Positions 53,813 to 61,850 of a stretch of 64,000 nucleotides of DNA are shown here, in pieces. Below the pieces are notes generated by a model that ran no database searches, was not told the origin of the DNA, and saw nothing but the letters and a program-made list of their open reading frames with translations. Numbering within the stretch: the stretch's first letter is position 1; the number at the start of each line of letters is the position of its first letter. The stretch lies in assembly GCA_039930045.1 (NCBI GenBank), contig JBDSQB010000003.1, forward strand, positions 186,001 to 250,000, read 5' to 3'. Source of the stretch: Chthoniobacterales bacterium (lineage in GTDB: Bacteria > Verrucomicrobiota > Verrucomicrobiia > Chthoniobacterales > DASVRZ01). The translations under genes were made by a program, and so were the position numbers.

Positions 53813-55210
53813 CTAGTGCCCGCGATTGGTGGAGACTCCGTGCATGGCCTCGTGACCGCTCAACCGCGGCCACAAATATCCGTAAGCGGCGACGACCGCG
53901 AAGCAAAGAATGGGCACGATAAACGCCCGCGACATGCCATAAGCATCGCCGACGTGGCCCATGATTTGCGGCACGACCGCTCCGCCAAAGATGGCCATGA
54001 CGATGAAGGAAGACGCTTTCTTGGCCTGTTCGCCCAGCCCAAAAATCCCGAGCGCGAAGATCGTGGGAAACATGATCGACATCAGAAAATAACTCACGAA
54101 AACGCACGCCACCGAGACCCAGCCGAGTTTGAGAAATATCAGGAAACAGGCGACGACGTTGAGCAATCCGTAAAGACCGAGCACACGATGCGCCGCGGCT
54201 TTTCTTAAAATGGCCGCGCCGGTAAAACGACCGGTCAGAAAGCAGATGAAGCCAAAGGACGCCAGTGTGGAAGCGCCTTTGTCGCTAAAAACGAGCGCTC
54301 CGTGTTTCGTCTCAAAAAGCCCTCGCAAAAAGCCCGGCGCGTCGCGCAACGAGGTCTCCCAGGAGGCGGGCACAGGCGGCGTCTGGGTGGTCATGTAATT
54401 GATGAAATAACTCCAGACTCCGGCCTGCGCGGCGACGTAGAGAAACTGCGCCACCACCGCCATGACGAAGTGCGGATGTTTCCACGGTTGCAGCCACGGC
54501 GTGAGCCAGCCGGTTGGTTTGGCTTGGGCTGCGCTCGCCTCGGCGTCGATGTGGTAGTCGTCCTCCATTTTGATGTCGGGCATCGGGGCGAAAAAGAAAA
54601 CGACCGCCAACACGAGGACGATGACCGCGATGAAAACGTAGGGAATCCAAAGAGTCTCGCTGCCGGTGCTCTCTCCGGCGGCGTTTTTGGCGTAGAAAAA
54701 CTGCGCGCCCACAATCGGGCCAAAGACGAGTCCGATCCCGTTGCAGGATTGCGCTAGATTGATGCGCGTCGCGGAATATTCCAGCGGACCGAGCACGGTA
54801 GTGTAGGGATTGGCCACGGTTTCGAGGAAGGTGAGTCCGGCGGCGATGACGCAAACCCCGAGGAGAAACGCCCAGAATTGCGCGATGTGCGTCGCTTGAA
54901 TGAACCAGAACCCGCCCGCTGCCACCATCAGCAGACCGGTGATGATGCCGCCCTTGTAGCCGAGTCGCGAGGCCAGCCAGCCGGCGGGAATCGCCATCAG
55001 CAGATAGCCGAGATAATGCGCCATCTGGACTCTCGCCGACTGGGCCAGACTGAGATGCAACTCCTCTTGGAAATGCTTGTCCATGACATCGATCATGCCG
55101 TTGCAAAAGCCCCATAGCGCGAAGAGCAGCACTAGCAGGACGAACGTAAACCAGACGTTGCGCCCGTCATCGGTGACGAACATTTTACGCGATTTGGCGG
55201 ATGGATTCAT
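53813..55210 (-). CDS. FHS-family sugar:H+ symporter (MFS)
   Basis: A 465-residue transporter with twelve membrane segments. FALWGFCNGMIDVMDKHFQEEL near residue 31 matches the FHS (fucose/glucose-galactose) subgroup, and FLETVANPYTTVLGP and SCNGIGLVFGPIVGAQFFY are further FucP-like marks. A charged loop (DEDDYHIDAEAS-like) divides the halves. Placed between the porin gene (12 bp) and the cupin gene (4 bp), it should bring a monosaccharide across the inner membrane. The sugar is unknown. Confidence 0.92.
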   Translation of the reverse strand: MNPSAKSRKMFVTDDGRNVWFTFVLLVLLFALWGFCNGMIDVMDKHFQEELHLSLAQSARVQMAHYLGYLLMAIPAGWLASRLGYKGGIITGLLMVAAGGFWFIQATHIAQFWAFLLGVCVIAAGLTFLETVANPYTTVLGPLEYSATRINLAQSCNGIGLVFGPIVGAQFFYAKNAAGESTGSETLWIPYVFIAVIVLVLAVVFFFAPMPDIKMEDDYHIDAEASAAQAKPTGWLTPWLQPWKHPHFVMAVVAQFLYVAAQAGVWSYFINYMTTQTPPVPASWETSLRDAPGFLRGLFETKHGALVFSDKGASTLASFGFICFLTGRFTGAAILRKAAAHRVLGLYGLLNVVACFLIFLKLGWVSVACVFVSYFLMSIMFPTIFALGIFGLGEQAKKASSFIVMAIFGGAVVPQIMGHVGDAYGMSRAFIVPILCFAVVAAYGYLWPRLSGHEAMHGVSTNRGH

Positions 55211-55222
55211 AGGTCGGGTAGG

Positions 55223-56587
55223 TTAAAATGTAAGTCCCATCTGCGCGCCGATCACGACCGCGTCCGGTATGTCGCCCGTGCCGCTGGGGTCGATCACCCA
55301 TTGCACGTCGGGCTGGAAGTAGCTCCATTTGGTGACTTGGAAACGGTGCGCCAGTTCGACGATTTTCTCTGATTCCGGATCGCCGCGTCCGGGCACGCGC
55401 ACACTCCGGGCGTAGTCGCGGCTGAGCCGGCCGTAGATGAAATGAAGCATCGTATGGTCGTCATCGCGCCCGGGGAAAAGCCCTTTGTAATTCAGCCCGA
55501 GATTCACCTGAAACGGCACGATCGCGATTTCCTTTTGCGGATAATAGCCACTCGCCACAAAGGCGGTCAGACCCTGGTCGCTGCCCCAGCTTTCCTGCGT
55601 CAGCATCTGGTCGGCGTGCGCATAGAAGCCGTAGGAAACATCCTTCGTTCCACCGCCAAAACGCTGATATTGATCCCACTGCGAGTAGGTAAATCCGACC
55701 CAATAATGACCGGGAAGTCCCTTCACTTCCGACGACGGCGCGATGGCGTTTTTGCCGTCGGAACCAGCATTGGGATTGGTGGTTTTGAAAAACTCGTGCG
55801 ACCAGCCGACTTGCAGGATAGCGGTGTAGCCGTCGTTGCCGCCGAGGCTGAAATTCAAGCCGTGATCGTCGTTTTCAAACATGTCCTGCGACGTTTGGAA
55901 AAGCCCAAATTTGAAGTGCCACGCCGGCGACGGATCGTAGAGCACCGCGCCCGCCCAGACGGGAAATGGGTAGGCGGAAAAACGCGTGTCGAAGAGCACA
56001 TTGCGGATGTTGCCGTTGATGCCGTTGTTCAGCGAATAGCCGTAGAGCGGCGACGAGTTGAAATCGTCCGAAGCGGAGAAACGTCCGAGCTTGAGCGTGA
56101 GTTTATCGTCGAAAAGTTTCTGCTGGAGATAGAGCTGATAGAGGAACGTCCGCTGGCCGCCGACGAGTTGCTGAGTCGAGTAAATGCTCCCGATATATTT
56201 GTTCGTCAGATCCTCGCCTTCGCGGTTGATGCCGCTGATGACAAACTGGCCACCTTTCCAACCGAAAAGCACGTCGAGATCAAACTTCACTCCGAGCCAG
56301 ATGTCGTGATCGTAGGTCGCATGGCCCGAGCTGCGGCCGCCCGTCACATTGCCGGAAATGATGTTGTTGTAGAAACCAAAGACATCGACTCCCGAGCGAT
56401 AAAGCCGCGTCCGCGCACCGCCCCAATCGCCCGTGGCGAGGCTATCGATGGACAAACCAGCAGGCGCGATGGCCGTCTCGTGCTCCGGTTGCAACAGCGA
56501 TTGCTGCGTTTGAGTCAGAGGCTTTTCAGCGAATGCGGTGCCCGCAAAAAGGAGCGCCGCCAGTAGACTCGGGGAGAGAGCTTTCAT
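55223..56587 (-). CDS. oprB: OprB-family carbohydrate-selective porin
   Basis: A 454-residue beta-barrel precursor with a signal peptide (MKALSPSLLAALLFAGTAFAEK). LSIDSLATGDWGGARTRLYRSGVDVFGFYNN is the OprB start; the barrel strands end in FQPDVQWVIDPSGTGDIPDAVVIGAQMGLTF, with a terminal Phe. It lets sugars cross the outer membrane. First gene of the four-gene sugar operon. The specificity is unknown, but OprB usually serves glucose and other monosaccharides. Confidence 0.93.
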   Translation of the reverse strand: MKALSPSLLAALLFAGTAFAEKPLTQTQQSLLQPEHETAIAPAGLSIDSLATGDWGGARTRLYRSGVDVFGFYNNIISGNVTGGRSSGHATYDHDIWLGVKFDLDVLFGWKGGQFVISGINREGEDLTNKYIGSIYSTQQLVGGQRTFLYQLYLQQKLFDDKLTLKLGRFSASDDFNSSPLYGYSLNNGINGNIRNVLFDTRFSAYPFPVWAGAVLYDPSPAWHFKFGLFQTSQDMFENDDHGLNFSLGGNDGYTAILQVGWSHEFFKTTNPNAGSDGKNAIAPSSEVKGLPGHYWVGFTYSQWDQYQRFGGGTKDVSYGFYAHADQMLTQESWGSDQGLTAFVASGYYPQKEIAIVPFQVNLGLNYKGLFPGRDDDHTMLHFIYGRLSRDYARSVRVPGRGDPESEKIVELAHRFQVTKWSYFQPDVQWVIDPSGTGDIPDAVVIGAQMGLTF

Positions 56588-56669
56588 GTGGGAGGGGGGC
56601 CCGCACCGGAGGCCGATGCTAATATTTCGCGGCCAAGTTCGATTTCGGTCTTACTCGAATGCAGCCCGT

Positions 56670-58055
56670 TCAAAAATCCAAGCCACGCCGGAAAAGCTCC
56701 AGAGTCACATCGCGTTCGCGGTGATGATCCACCATCGGCAGCGGGTAATTTCTCGCCAGCGGCAGACCCGGCGGTTCGCAAAATTTCCTCGGCTCCACCT
56801 GCGCCAGCTCCGGCAGCCAGCGCTGAATGAATTTCCCCTCTCCGTCGAACCGCGCCGTCTGCAGCCACGGGTTTTGAATGCGGAAATACGGCGCGGCATC
56901 GGCCCCGGTTCCGGCGCTCCATTGCCAGCCGCCGTTGTTCGAGGCGATCTCGCCGTCCACCAGTTTTTGCATGAAATACCGCTCCCCTTCGCGCCAGTGA
57001 ATGTGCAGGTCCTTGGTCAAAAACATCGCCGTAATCATGCGCAGTCGGTTGTGCATAAACCCGGTCGCATTCAACTGCCGCATCGCCGCGTCCACGATGG
57101 GAAAACCGGTTTCTCCCGCGCACCAGCGGGCGAACGCGGCGTCATCCGACTTCCATTCGACTTGGGCGTATTTCGGGTTGAAATCCGACTCCAGAACTTC
57201 GGGAAAATGCCAGAGGATTTGCAGGTAAAACTCGCGCCAGATCAGTTCGTTGATGAAGACTTCCGCGCTTTTCCGCTCGACGGCGTTGCCTCGGGCCGCA
57301 GCCTCGGCGCTCCTCCAATAAACCTCGCGCGGCGAAATCAGCCCCCAGCGCAAGTCTTGGGAAAGTCGCGAACCGCCGTCGATCTCAGGCAGGTTGCGAG
57401 TCGCATCGTATTGGAAAATTTTGCGTCCGAGGAAATTTTTCAGTCGAGTGCGGGCGGAATCTTCGCCTGCCTCCACGATGTTCACGCGACCGGCCAGACC
57501 CCGGGTTTCCAGCGTCGGCAACGGCAACGAGGAAATGTTTTCCGGTGTTCGGATGGTGCTCAACTTCGGCAGCGATCCGGGCTTCGGCAGTTTGCGCCAG
57601 GCCTTGGCATACGGCGTGAACACCCGGAAAACGCCGCCCGTTCCGGTGCGCACTTCGTCGCGCTCATGAATCGCGATGTCCTGGCAGAGCACGAGTTTGC
57701 AGCCTTCCTCCGCCGCCATTTTCGCAACGGCGACCTCCGTTACCCGCCCAAACGGATCGGGATCGCGGTTGGTAAAGATGGAAGTCGCCCGCGTTTCCCG
57801 GATCAGCTTGCGGAGTTCCGCGACCGCGCCGCCCTGTCGGACGATCAGCCGGCCTCCAATCGTGGCGAGATTTTTTGCCAAAGACTCCAGACAGCCGCAG
57901 AGAAATTGCTGACGCGCGAGACCGGTCCAGGGGTGATTTTTCCGCCAGTTGCTCAAGATGTAAACAGGGACGACTTCCATTCCACTCTGCGTGGCAGCGT
58001 GGAGGGCGGTGTTGTCCGTCAGGCGCAGGTCGCGGCGAAACCAGTGAATGTGCAT
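56670..58055 (-). CDS. phr: Deoxyribodipyrimidine photolyase (class I type)
   Basis: About 461 residues from ATG 58055 (MHIHWFRRDLRLTDNTALHAA), the antenna-domain start. The FAD domain contains LIWREFYLQILWHFPEVLE, WCAGETGFPIVDAAMRQLNATGFMHNRLRM and GGWQWSAGTGADAAPYFRIQNPW. These Trp/Asn residues belong to the FAD site and electron chain. It repairs UV-made cyclobutane dimers using light. The upstream part of the open frame overlaps lpxI and is not used. Stands alone; the lpxI gene is divergent, with starts 64 bp apart. Confidence 0.95.
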   Translation of the reverse strand: MHIHWFRRDLRLTDNTALHAATQSGMEVVPVYILSNWRKNHPWTGLARQQFLCGCLESLAKNLATIGGRLIVRQGGAVAELRKLIRETRATSIFTNRDPDPFGRVTEVAVAKMAAEEGCKLVLCQDIAIHERDEVRTGTGGVFRVFTPYAKAWRKLPKPGSLPKLSTIRTPENISSLPLPTLETRGLAGRVNIVEAGEDSARTRLKNFLGRKIFQYDATRNLPEIDGGSRLSQDLRWGLISPREVYWRSAEAAARGNAVERKSAEVFINELIWREFYLQILWHFPEVLESDFNPKYAQVEWKSDDAAFARWCAGETGFPIVDAAMRQLNATGFMHNRLRMITAMFLTKDLHIHWREGERYFMQKLVDGEIASNNGGWQWSAGTGADAAPYFRIQNPWLQTARFDGEGKFIQRWLPELAQVEPRKFCEPPGLPLARNYPLPMVDHHRERDVTLELFRRGLDF

Positions 58056-58119
58056 CACCTGCGATACGTTCGGAGGGCTCGACAGGGCGCCGACGGTTTC
58101 GCTATTTTGGGCGAAATTG

Positions 58120-58920
58120 ATGGAATCCCTCGGCATTATCGCTGGCAACGGCGCGTATCCCTTTGAGCTGGCGCAACGTGCCCGCGCCGCCGGGGTGAGG
58201 CGAATCGTGGTCGCCGCCTTTGAAAACGAGACGCGGCCCGAACTCGCCTCGCAGGTGGACGAAATCACCTGGATTCGCGTCGGCCAGCTCGGGAAAATGA
58301 TCGGGATTTTTGAGAAATCGGGCGTTCAGGATGTGATCATGGCCGGCCAGATTGCGCCGAAGAATTTGTTTGATCTGCGGCCCGATTTTAAGGCGTTGCT
58401 CTTGCTCGGACGACTGAAGGAGCGCAACGCGGAAAGCCTTTTTGGCGGCATCGCCGACGAGCTGGCCAAGAGCGGAGTTACATTGTTATCAGCGACGACG
58501 TTTCTGGAGGATTCGCTCGCGCCGGAAGGGCACATCGCCGGGCCGAAACTGAAGAAACGCACCATCGACGACCTCGAATACGGCTTCCGCATCGCCAAGG
58601 AAGTGAGCCGGCTCGACATCGGGCAGACGGTCGTCGTTCGCAACGGCACCGTGCTCGCCGTCGAGGCATTTGAGGGGACAAACGACGCCATCCAGCGCGG
58701 TGGAAAAATGGGCAACGGCAGCGCCGTGATGGTGAAAGTGTCGAAGCCGGATCAGGACTTCCGTTTCGATGTGCCGGTCATCGGTTTGCAAACCCTGGAA
58801 ACCGCCCAAGCCGCCGGCGTGATTGCGATCGGAGTCGAATCTGGCAAAACGCTTTTGCTGGAACGCGCCCAACTTCTAGCCGACGCGGCAGCCCGCAAAA
58901 TCACGCTCTTCGGTTTGTAA
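58120..58920 (+). CDS. lpxI: UDP-2,3-diacylglucosamine pyrophosphatase LpxI
   Basis: About 266 residues from ATG 58120 (MESLGIIAGNGAYPFELAQ), the DUF1009 start. QDVIMAGQIAPKNLFDL and DIGQTVVVRNGTVLAVEAFEGTNDAIQRGG and the late PVIGLQTLETAQAAG are LpxI features. It hydrolyses UDP-2,3-diacylglucosamine to lipid X in lipid A synthesis, in organisms that lack LpxH. The oxidoreductase and LpxB genes follow on the same strand (4 bp to the first). Confidence 0.93.
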   Translation: MESLGIIAGNGAYPFELAQRARAAGVRRIVVAAFENETRPELASQVDEITWIRVGQLGKMIGIFEKSGVQDVIMAGQIAPKNLFDLRPDFKALLLLGRLKERNAESLFGGIADELAKSGVTLLSATTFLEDSLAPEGHIAGPKLKKRTIDDLEYGFRIAKEVSRLDIGQTVVVRNGTVLAVEAFEGTNDAIQRGGKMGNGSAVMVKVSKPDQDFRFDVPVIGLQTLETAQAAGVIAIGVESGKTLLLERAQLLADAAARKITLFGL

Positions 58921-58924
58921 CTTT

Positions 58925-59875
58925 ATGACTAAAATCCGCTCCGGCATCGTTGGCGTTGGCCACATTGGCAAATTCCATTCCCGCATTTACTCCGAACTCG
59001 CCGCCGCTGGTGAAACGACTTTCAGCGCGATCTACGATACGAATTTCGACAACGCCCGCGCTGTCGCCGAACAATATGGAACTCGCGCCGTCGAGACGCT
59101 GGAGGAATTTTCCACGCTGGTCGATTGCGCGTCCGTCGCCACGCCGACGCCATTTCACTTCGACACCGCCGGGTTTTTGCTGGAGCGCGGCATTCATTTG
59201 CTCATCGAAAAGCCGATCACCGAAACGACCGAGCAGGCGCAGAAACTGGTCGCCCTCGCGAAGGAAAAAAAACTCATCCTGCAAGTCGGCCACGTTGAGC
59301 GTTTCAACCCCGTGATGGCCGTCCTCGAAAAACACCTCAACCACCCGCGCTTCATCGAGGCTCATCGACTTTCTCCCTACCCTAATCGCAGCGTGGAAAT
59401 CGGCGTCGTGCTCGACCTCATGATCCACGATCTGGAGGTCATTTTGCATCTCATCAAGTCGCCGATCAAGTCGGTCGATGCGGTCGGCATCCCGGTCTTG
59501 AGCAAGCGCGAGGACATCGCCAACGCGCGCATTCGTTTTGAAAATGGCTCCGTCGCCAATGTCACCGCGAGCCGCATCAGCCCTGAGAAAATGCGCAAGC
59601 TGCGGGTCTTTCAGGAGGACGCTTATCTATCGCTCGATTACGGCGAACAATCGGGCGAAATCTATCGCAAGGACGGCTTCCAGATTGTGCGCGAAGTCGT
59701 GCCCATCGAACGCGACGATGCCCTCACACGGCAGTTGCAAAGTTTTCTAACTTGCGCGCAACAAGGCATCCAGCCGCGCGTCTCCGGCAACCAGGCCGCC
59801 GCTGCACTGGAACTGGCGATTCGCATCACGCACGCCATCGAAGCTTCCCCTTTTGGCGACAAGCTGCCGGAATGA
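58925..59875 (+). CDS. Gfo/Idh/MocA oxidoreductase in the lipid A cluster
   Basis: A 316-residue NAD(P)-dependent dehydrogenase. The Rossmann start SGIVGVGHIGKFHSRIYSEL, then HLLIEKPITETTEQAQKLVAL (EKP motif) and LQVGHVERFNPVMAVLEKH. The C-terminal domain has DLMIHDLEVILHLIK. It lies 4 bp after lpxI and before lpxB. In some bacteria a Gfo/Idh enzyme (GnnA) in lipid A operons oxidises UDP-GlcNAc for 3-amino lipid A. I cannot assign that activity from sequence alone, and no aminotransferase partner (GnnB) is next to it. Confidence 0.85.
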   Translation: MTKIRSGIVGVGHIGKFHSRIYSELAAAGETTFSAIYDTNFDNARAVAEQYGTRAVETLEEFSTLVDCASVATPTPFHFDTAGFLLERGIHLLIEKPITETTEQAQKLVALAKEKKLILQVGHVERFNPVMAVLEKHLNHPRFIEAHRLSPYPNRSVEIGVVLDLMIHDLEVILHLIKSPIKSVDAVGIPVLSKREDIANARIRFENGSVANVTASRISPEKMRKLRVFQEDAYLSLDYGEQSGEIYRKDGFQIVREVVPIERDDALTRQLQSFLTCAQQGIQPRVSGNQAAAALELAIRITHAIEASPFGDKLPE

Positions 59876-59895
59876 AAACCAAGTTAGAAATCCCT

Positions 59896-60050
59896 CGTTC
59901 CCAAGCTCCAGCTTGGGAACGCACTTGTCTTGGAAGCTCCAGCTTCCTAGCCACACCTGACACGCAAGATTCGCGAGCCTCAATGGACCACCAAGCCGAC
60001 GAAGCAGAGCTTCGGGGACACTCGCGTTCCCAAGCCGGAGCTTGGGAACG
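59896..60050. repeat. Cluster of palindromes ahead of lpxB
   Basis: Four stems lie in the 187-bp gap: CGTTCCCAAGCT-cc-AGCTTGGGAACG at 59896-59921, GGAAGCT-cc-AGCTTCC at 59932-59947, CGAAGC-aga-GCTTCG at 60000-60014 and CGTTCCCAAGC-cgga-GCTTGGGAACG at 60025-60050. The 60009-60052 stretch is nearly the same as 14436-14477. The bases directly after it, AGGA at 60051-60054, form the likely lpxB ribosome-binding site. Confidence 0.85.
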
Positions 60051-60062
60051 AGGAATCTGGTG

Positions 60063-61175
60063 ATGAAACACCTCTATCTAGTCGCTGGCGAACTCAGTGG
60101 CGACGCTCATGGCGCGTCGTTGATGCGCGCTTTGCAGGCGCAGTTAGGAGAGGTTAGTTTCTCCGGCGCGGGCGGTCCTGAAATGCAGTCGCTGGCCAGC
60201 GGACCTTTCCTCGAATGGACCAGTCACGCAGTAGTCGGGCTCTGGGAAGTGATTAAAAACTACGGCTACTTCCGCCGCGAATTTCACCGCATGATCGGCG
60301 AGATCGGCGCACTGCAACCCGACGCCGTCATTCTCATCGACTACCCCGGCTTCAATCTGCGACTAGCCAAAGCCCTGCGTGCAAAAGTTCCCGCGTTAAA
60401 AATCATCTACTACATCAGCCCGCAAGTCTGGGCCTGGAATCGACGCCGCATTCCGAAGATGGCCCGCTGGCTCGACCTCATGATCTGCCTGTTTCCGTTC
60501 GAGAAAGAACTCTATGAGGCGAGCGGACTGCGCACCGAGTTTGCCGGTCACCCGATGTTAGATGAACTGGAGAAAAAACGACTGCCCGATGTTAGTCGTG
60601 ATTTGACTTCCATCGGACTCTTTCCCGGCAGCCGCGAGCGTGAGGTTAGGAAGATACTACCCATTATGTTAGAAGCGGGTCGGATTCTCCATCGGCGCCA
60701 CCCGGAATTGCGCTTCGCCATTCCCGCCGCCAGCGAGAAATTACTAACCTTGATCCGCGAAATGACCGCTGGTTTTCCCCATTGCGAAGTCACCTTACGC
60801 AACGCCTATCCGCTCATGCAAACCTGCGGCGCGGGCCTGATCGCCTCGGGCACCGCAACGCTGGAAGCCGCCTTTTTAGGCCTGCCCTACGCGCTGCTTT
60901 ACAAGGTGAGCCCCCTCACCTACGAAGTCGGACGCCGCGTCATTCGTGTGCCGTTTTTGGGAATGGTTAACATTCTCGCCGGGCGCGAAGTCATCCCGGA
61001 ATTCGTCCAGAAAAAAGCCGATCCGACTTCCATTGCCATGTCGGTGGAATCCTTCCTCTTCGATCCGCAGAAACGACTGCAACTCGAATCGGATTTGCGC
61101 AACGTCATCGCGATGTTAGGAGAACGTGGCGCCGCCAGCAAAGCGGCGCAGGCCGTCTGCGAATTGCTAACATGA
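60063..61175 (+). CDS. lpxB: Lipid-A-disaccharide synthase LpxB
   Basis: About 370 residues from ATG 60063, preceded by AGGA with an 8-base spacer. GELSGDAHGASLMRALQ is the family start, then YYISPQVWAWNRRRIPKMARWLDLMICLFPFEKELYE and TEFAGHPMLDELE, followed by LFPGSREREVRKILPIML and SGTATLEAAFLGLPYALLYKVS. It joins UDP-2,3-diacylglucosamine and lipid X on the cytoplasmic side. Its stop overlaps the next small membrane-protein gene by 4 bp. Confidence 0.95.
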   Translation: MKHLYLVAGELSGDAHGASLMRALQAQLGEVSFSGAGGPEMQSLASGPFLEWTSHAVVGLWEVIKNYGYFRREFHRMIGEIGALQPDAVILIDYPGFNLRLAKALRAKVPALKIIYYISPQVWAWNRRRIPKMARWLDLMICLFPFEKELYEASGLRTEFAGHPMLDELEKKRLPDVSRDLTSIGLFPGSREREVRKILPIMLEAGRILHRRHPELRFAIPAASEKLLTLIREMTAGFPHCEVTLRNAYPLMQTCGAGLIASGTATLEAAFLGLPYALLYKVSPLTYEVGRRVIRVPFLGMVNILAGREVIPEFVQKKADPTSIAMSVESFLFDPQKRLQLESDLRNVIAMLGERGAASKAAQAVCELLT

Positions 61176-61495
61176 AGATCACACCCGAGCGGCTGGAGGA
61201 ACTCTGGAAATCGCCCGTCAACTGGCGCGCGGGATTATTCTATCATTGCCCGGAGGACCCGCGGATCATCGTTCCCAAGCGGCAGAAATGGCGCGGCTGG
61301 ACGATTAATTTCGCCCGGCGCGGCGCAATTCCGGTGTTAGTCGGCTGTGTTTTGTATGTCACCGTGCCTTTGGGTTATGTGGCGTGGCTGGGTTACATTC
61401 TTACCTGGGTCTGGTGGACGACGCTCGCTGTGATCATTCTGCTCATGTATCCCATGTGCTGGTATCTCGCCTCGCCCCGGCGTTTCCGGGATTAA
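61172..61495 (+). CDS. Small two-helix membrane protein coupled to lpxB
   Basis: 107 residues. A charged start with WKSPVNWRAGLFYHCPEDPRIIVPKRQKWRGWTINF is followed by two helices (GAIPVLVGCVLYVTVPLGYVAW and WVWWTTLAVIILLMYPMCWYLA). It overlaps the lpxB stop by 4 bp (ATGA), so a role in lipid A or the membrane is plausible. HCPEDPRIIVPKR near residue 27 might be a partner-binding element. I recognise no family. Confidence 0.75.
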   Translation: MKITPERLEELWKSPVNWRAGLFYHCPEDPRIIVPKRQKWRGWTINFARRGAIPVLVGCVLYVTVPLGYVAWLGYILTWVWWTTLAVIILLMYPMCWYLASPRRFRD

Positions 61496-61794
61496 ACCAG
61501 TTCATCCGGCTTCCGCCGGCACCACGGCAGGACGCCGGTAAAGGAGAGTCCGCAGGCACCCGCCATCGCTCCGACGGCCGAGCCCAGAATCATGATCGCG
61601 CCGTATTTGCGGCCCACCTCTTCTCCTGCCCGCCGTCCGATTTTGTAACCCTCTTCGGAGTTGGTGGCTCTGGCCTCCCGCGCTGCGGAAGCGCCCACGA
61701 TGCCCCCAATGACCAGACTGGAACCGAGAAAAAGGACGATGACGAAAAAGATAAAGAGGAAGGACGCAGTGACGAGGCGTTTGAAGAGCAGCAT
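61492..61794 (-). CDS. Small membrane protein, unknown
   Basis: About 100 residues from ATG 61794. One or two hydrophobic stretches (LVTASFLFIFFVIVLFLGSSLVIGGIVGASAA, then IMILGSAVGAMAGACGLSF) with a charged loop EEGYKIGRRAGEEVGRKYG between. The longer open frame upstream continues through the 21-bp repeat array; a start within it is possible but has no support. It overlaps the stop of the convergent small membrane gene by 4 bp. Divergent from the HldE-like gene across the 21-bp array. Confidence 0.6.
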   Translation of the reverse strand: MLLFKRLVTASFLFIFFVIVLFLGSSLVIGGIVGASAAREARATNSEEGYKIGRRAGEEVGRKYGAIMILGSAVGAMAGACGLSFTGVLPWCRRKPDELV

Positions 61795-61850
61795 GGCGAG
61801 GAGACTGGCAGAAAACACCGGGTAGGACAGCCAAAAAGGCCGGTCGCAGG

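Noticed and set aside
58056-58268. Longer photolyase start
   Set aside because: The extra frame would overlap the divergent lpxI gene and lies ahead of the conserved MHIHWFRRDLRL start.
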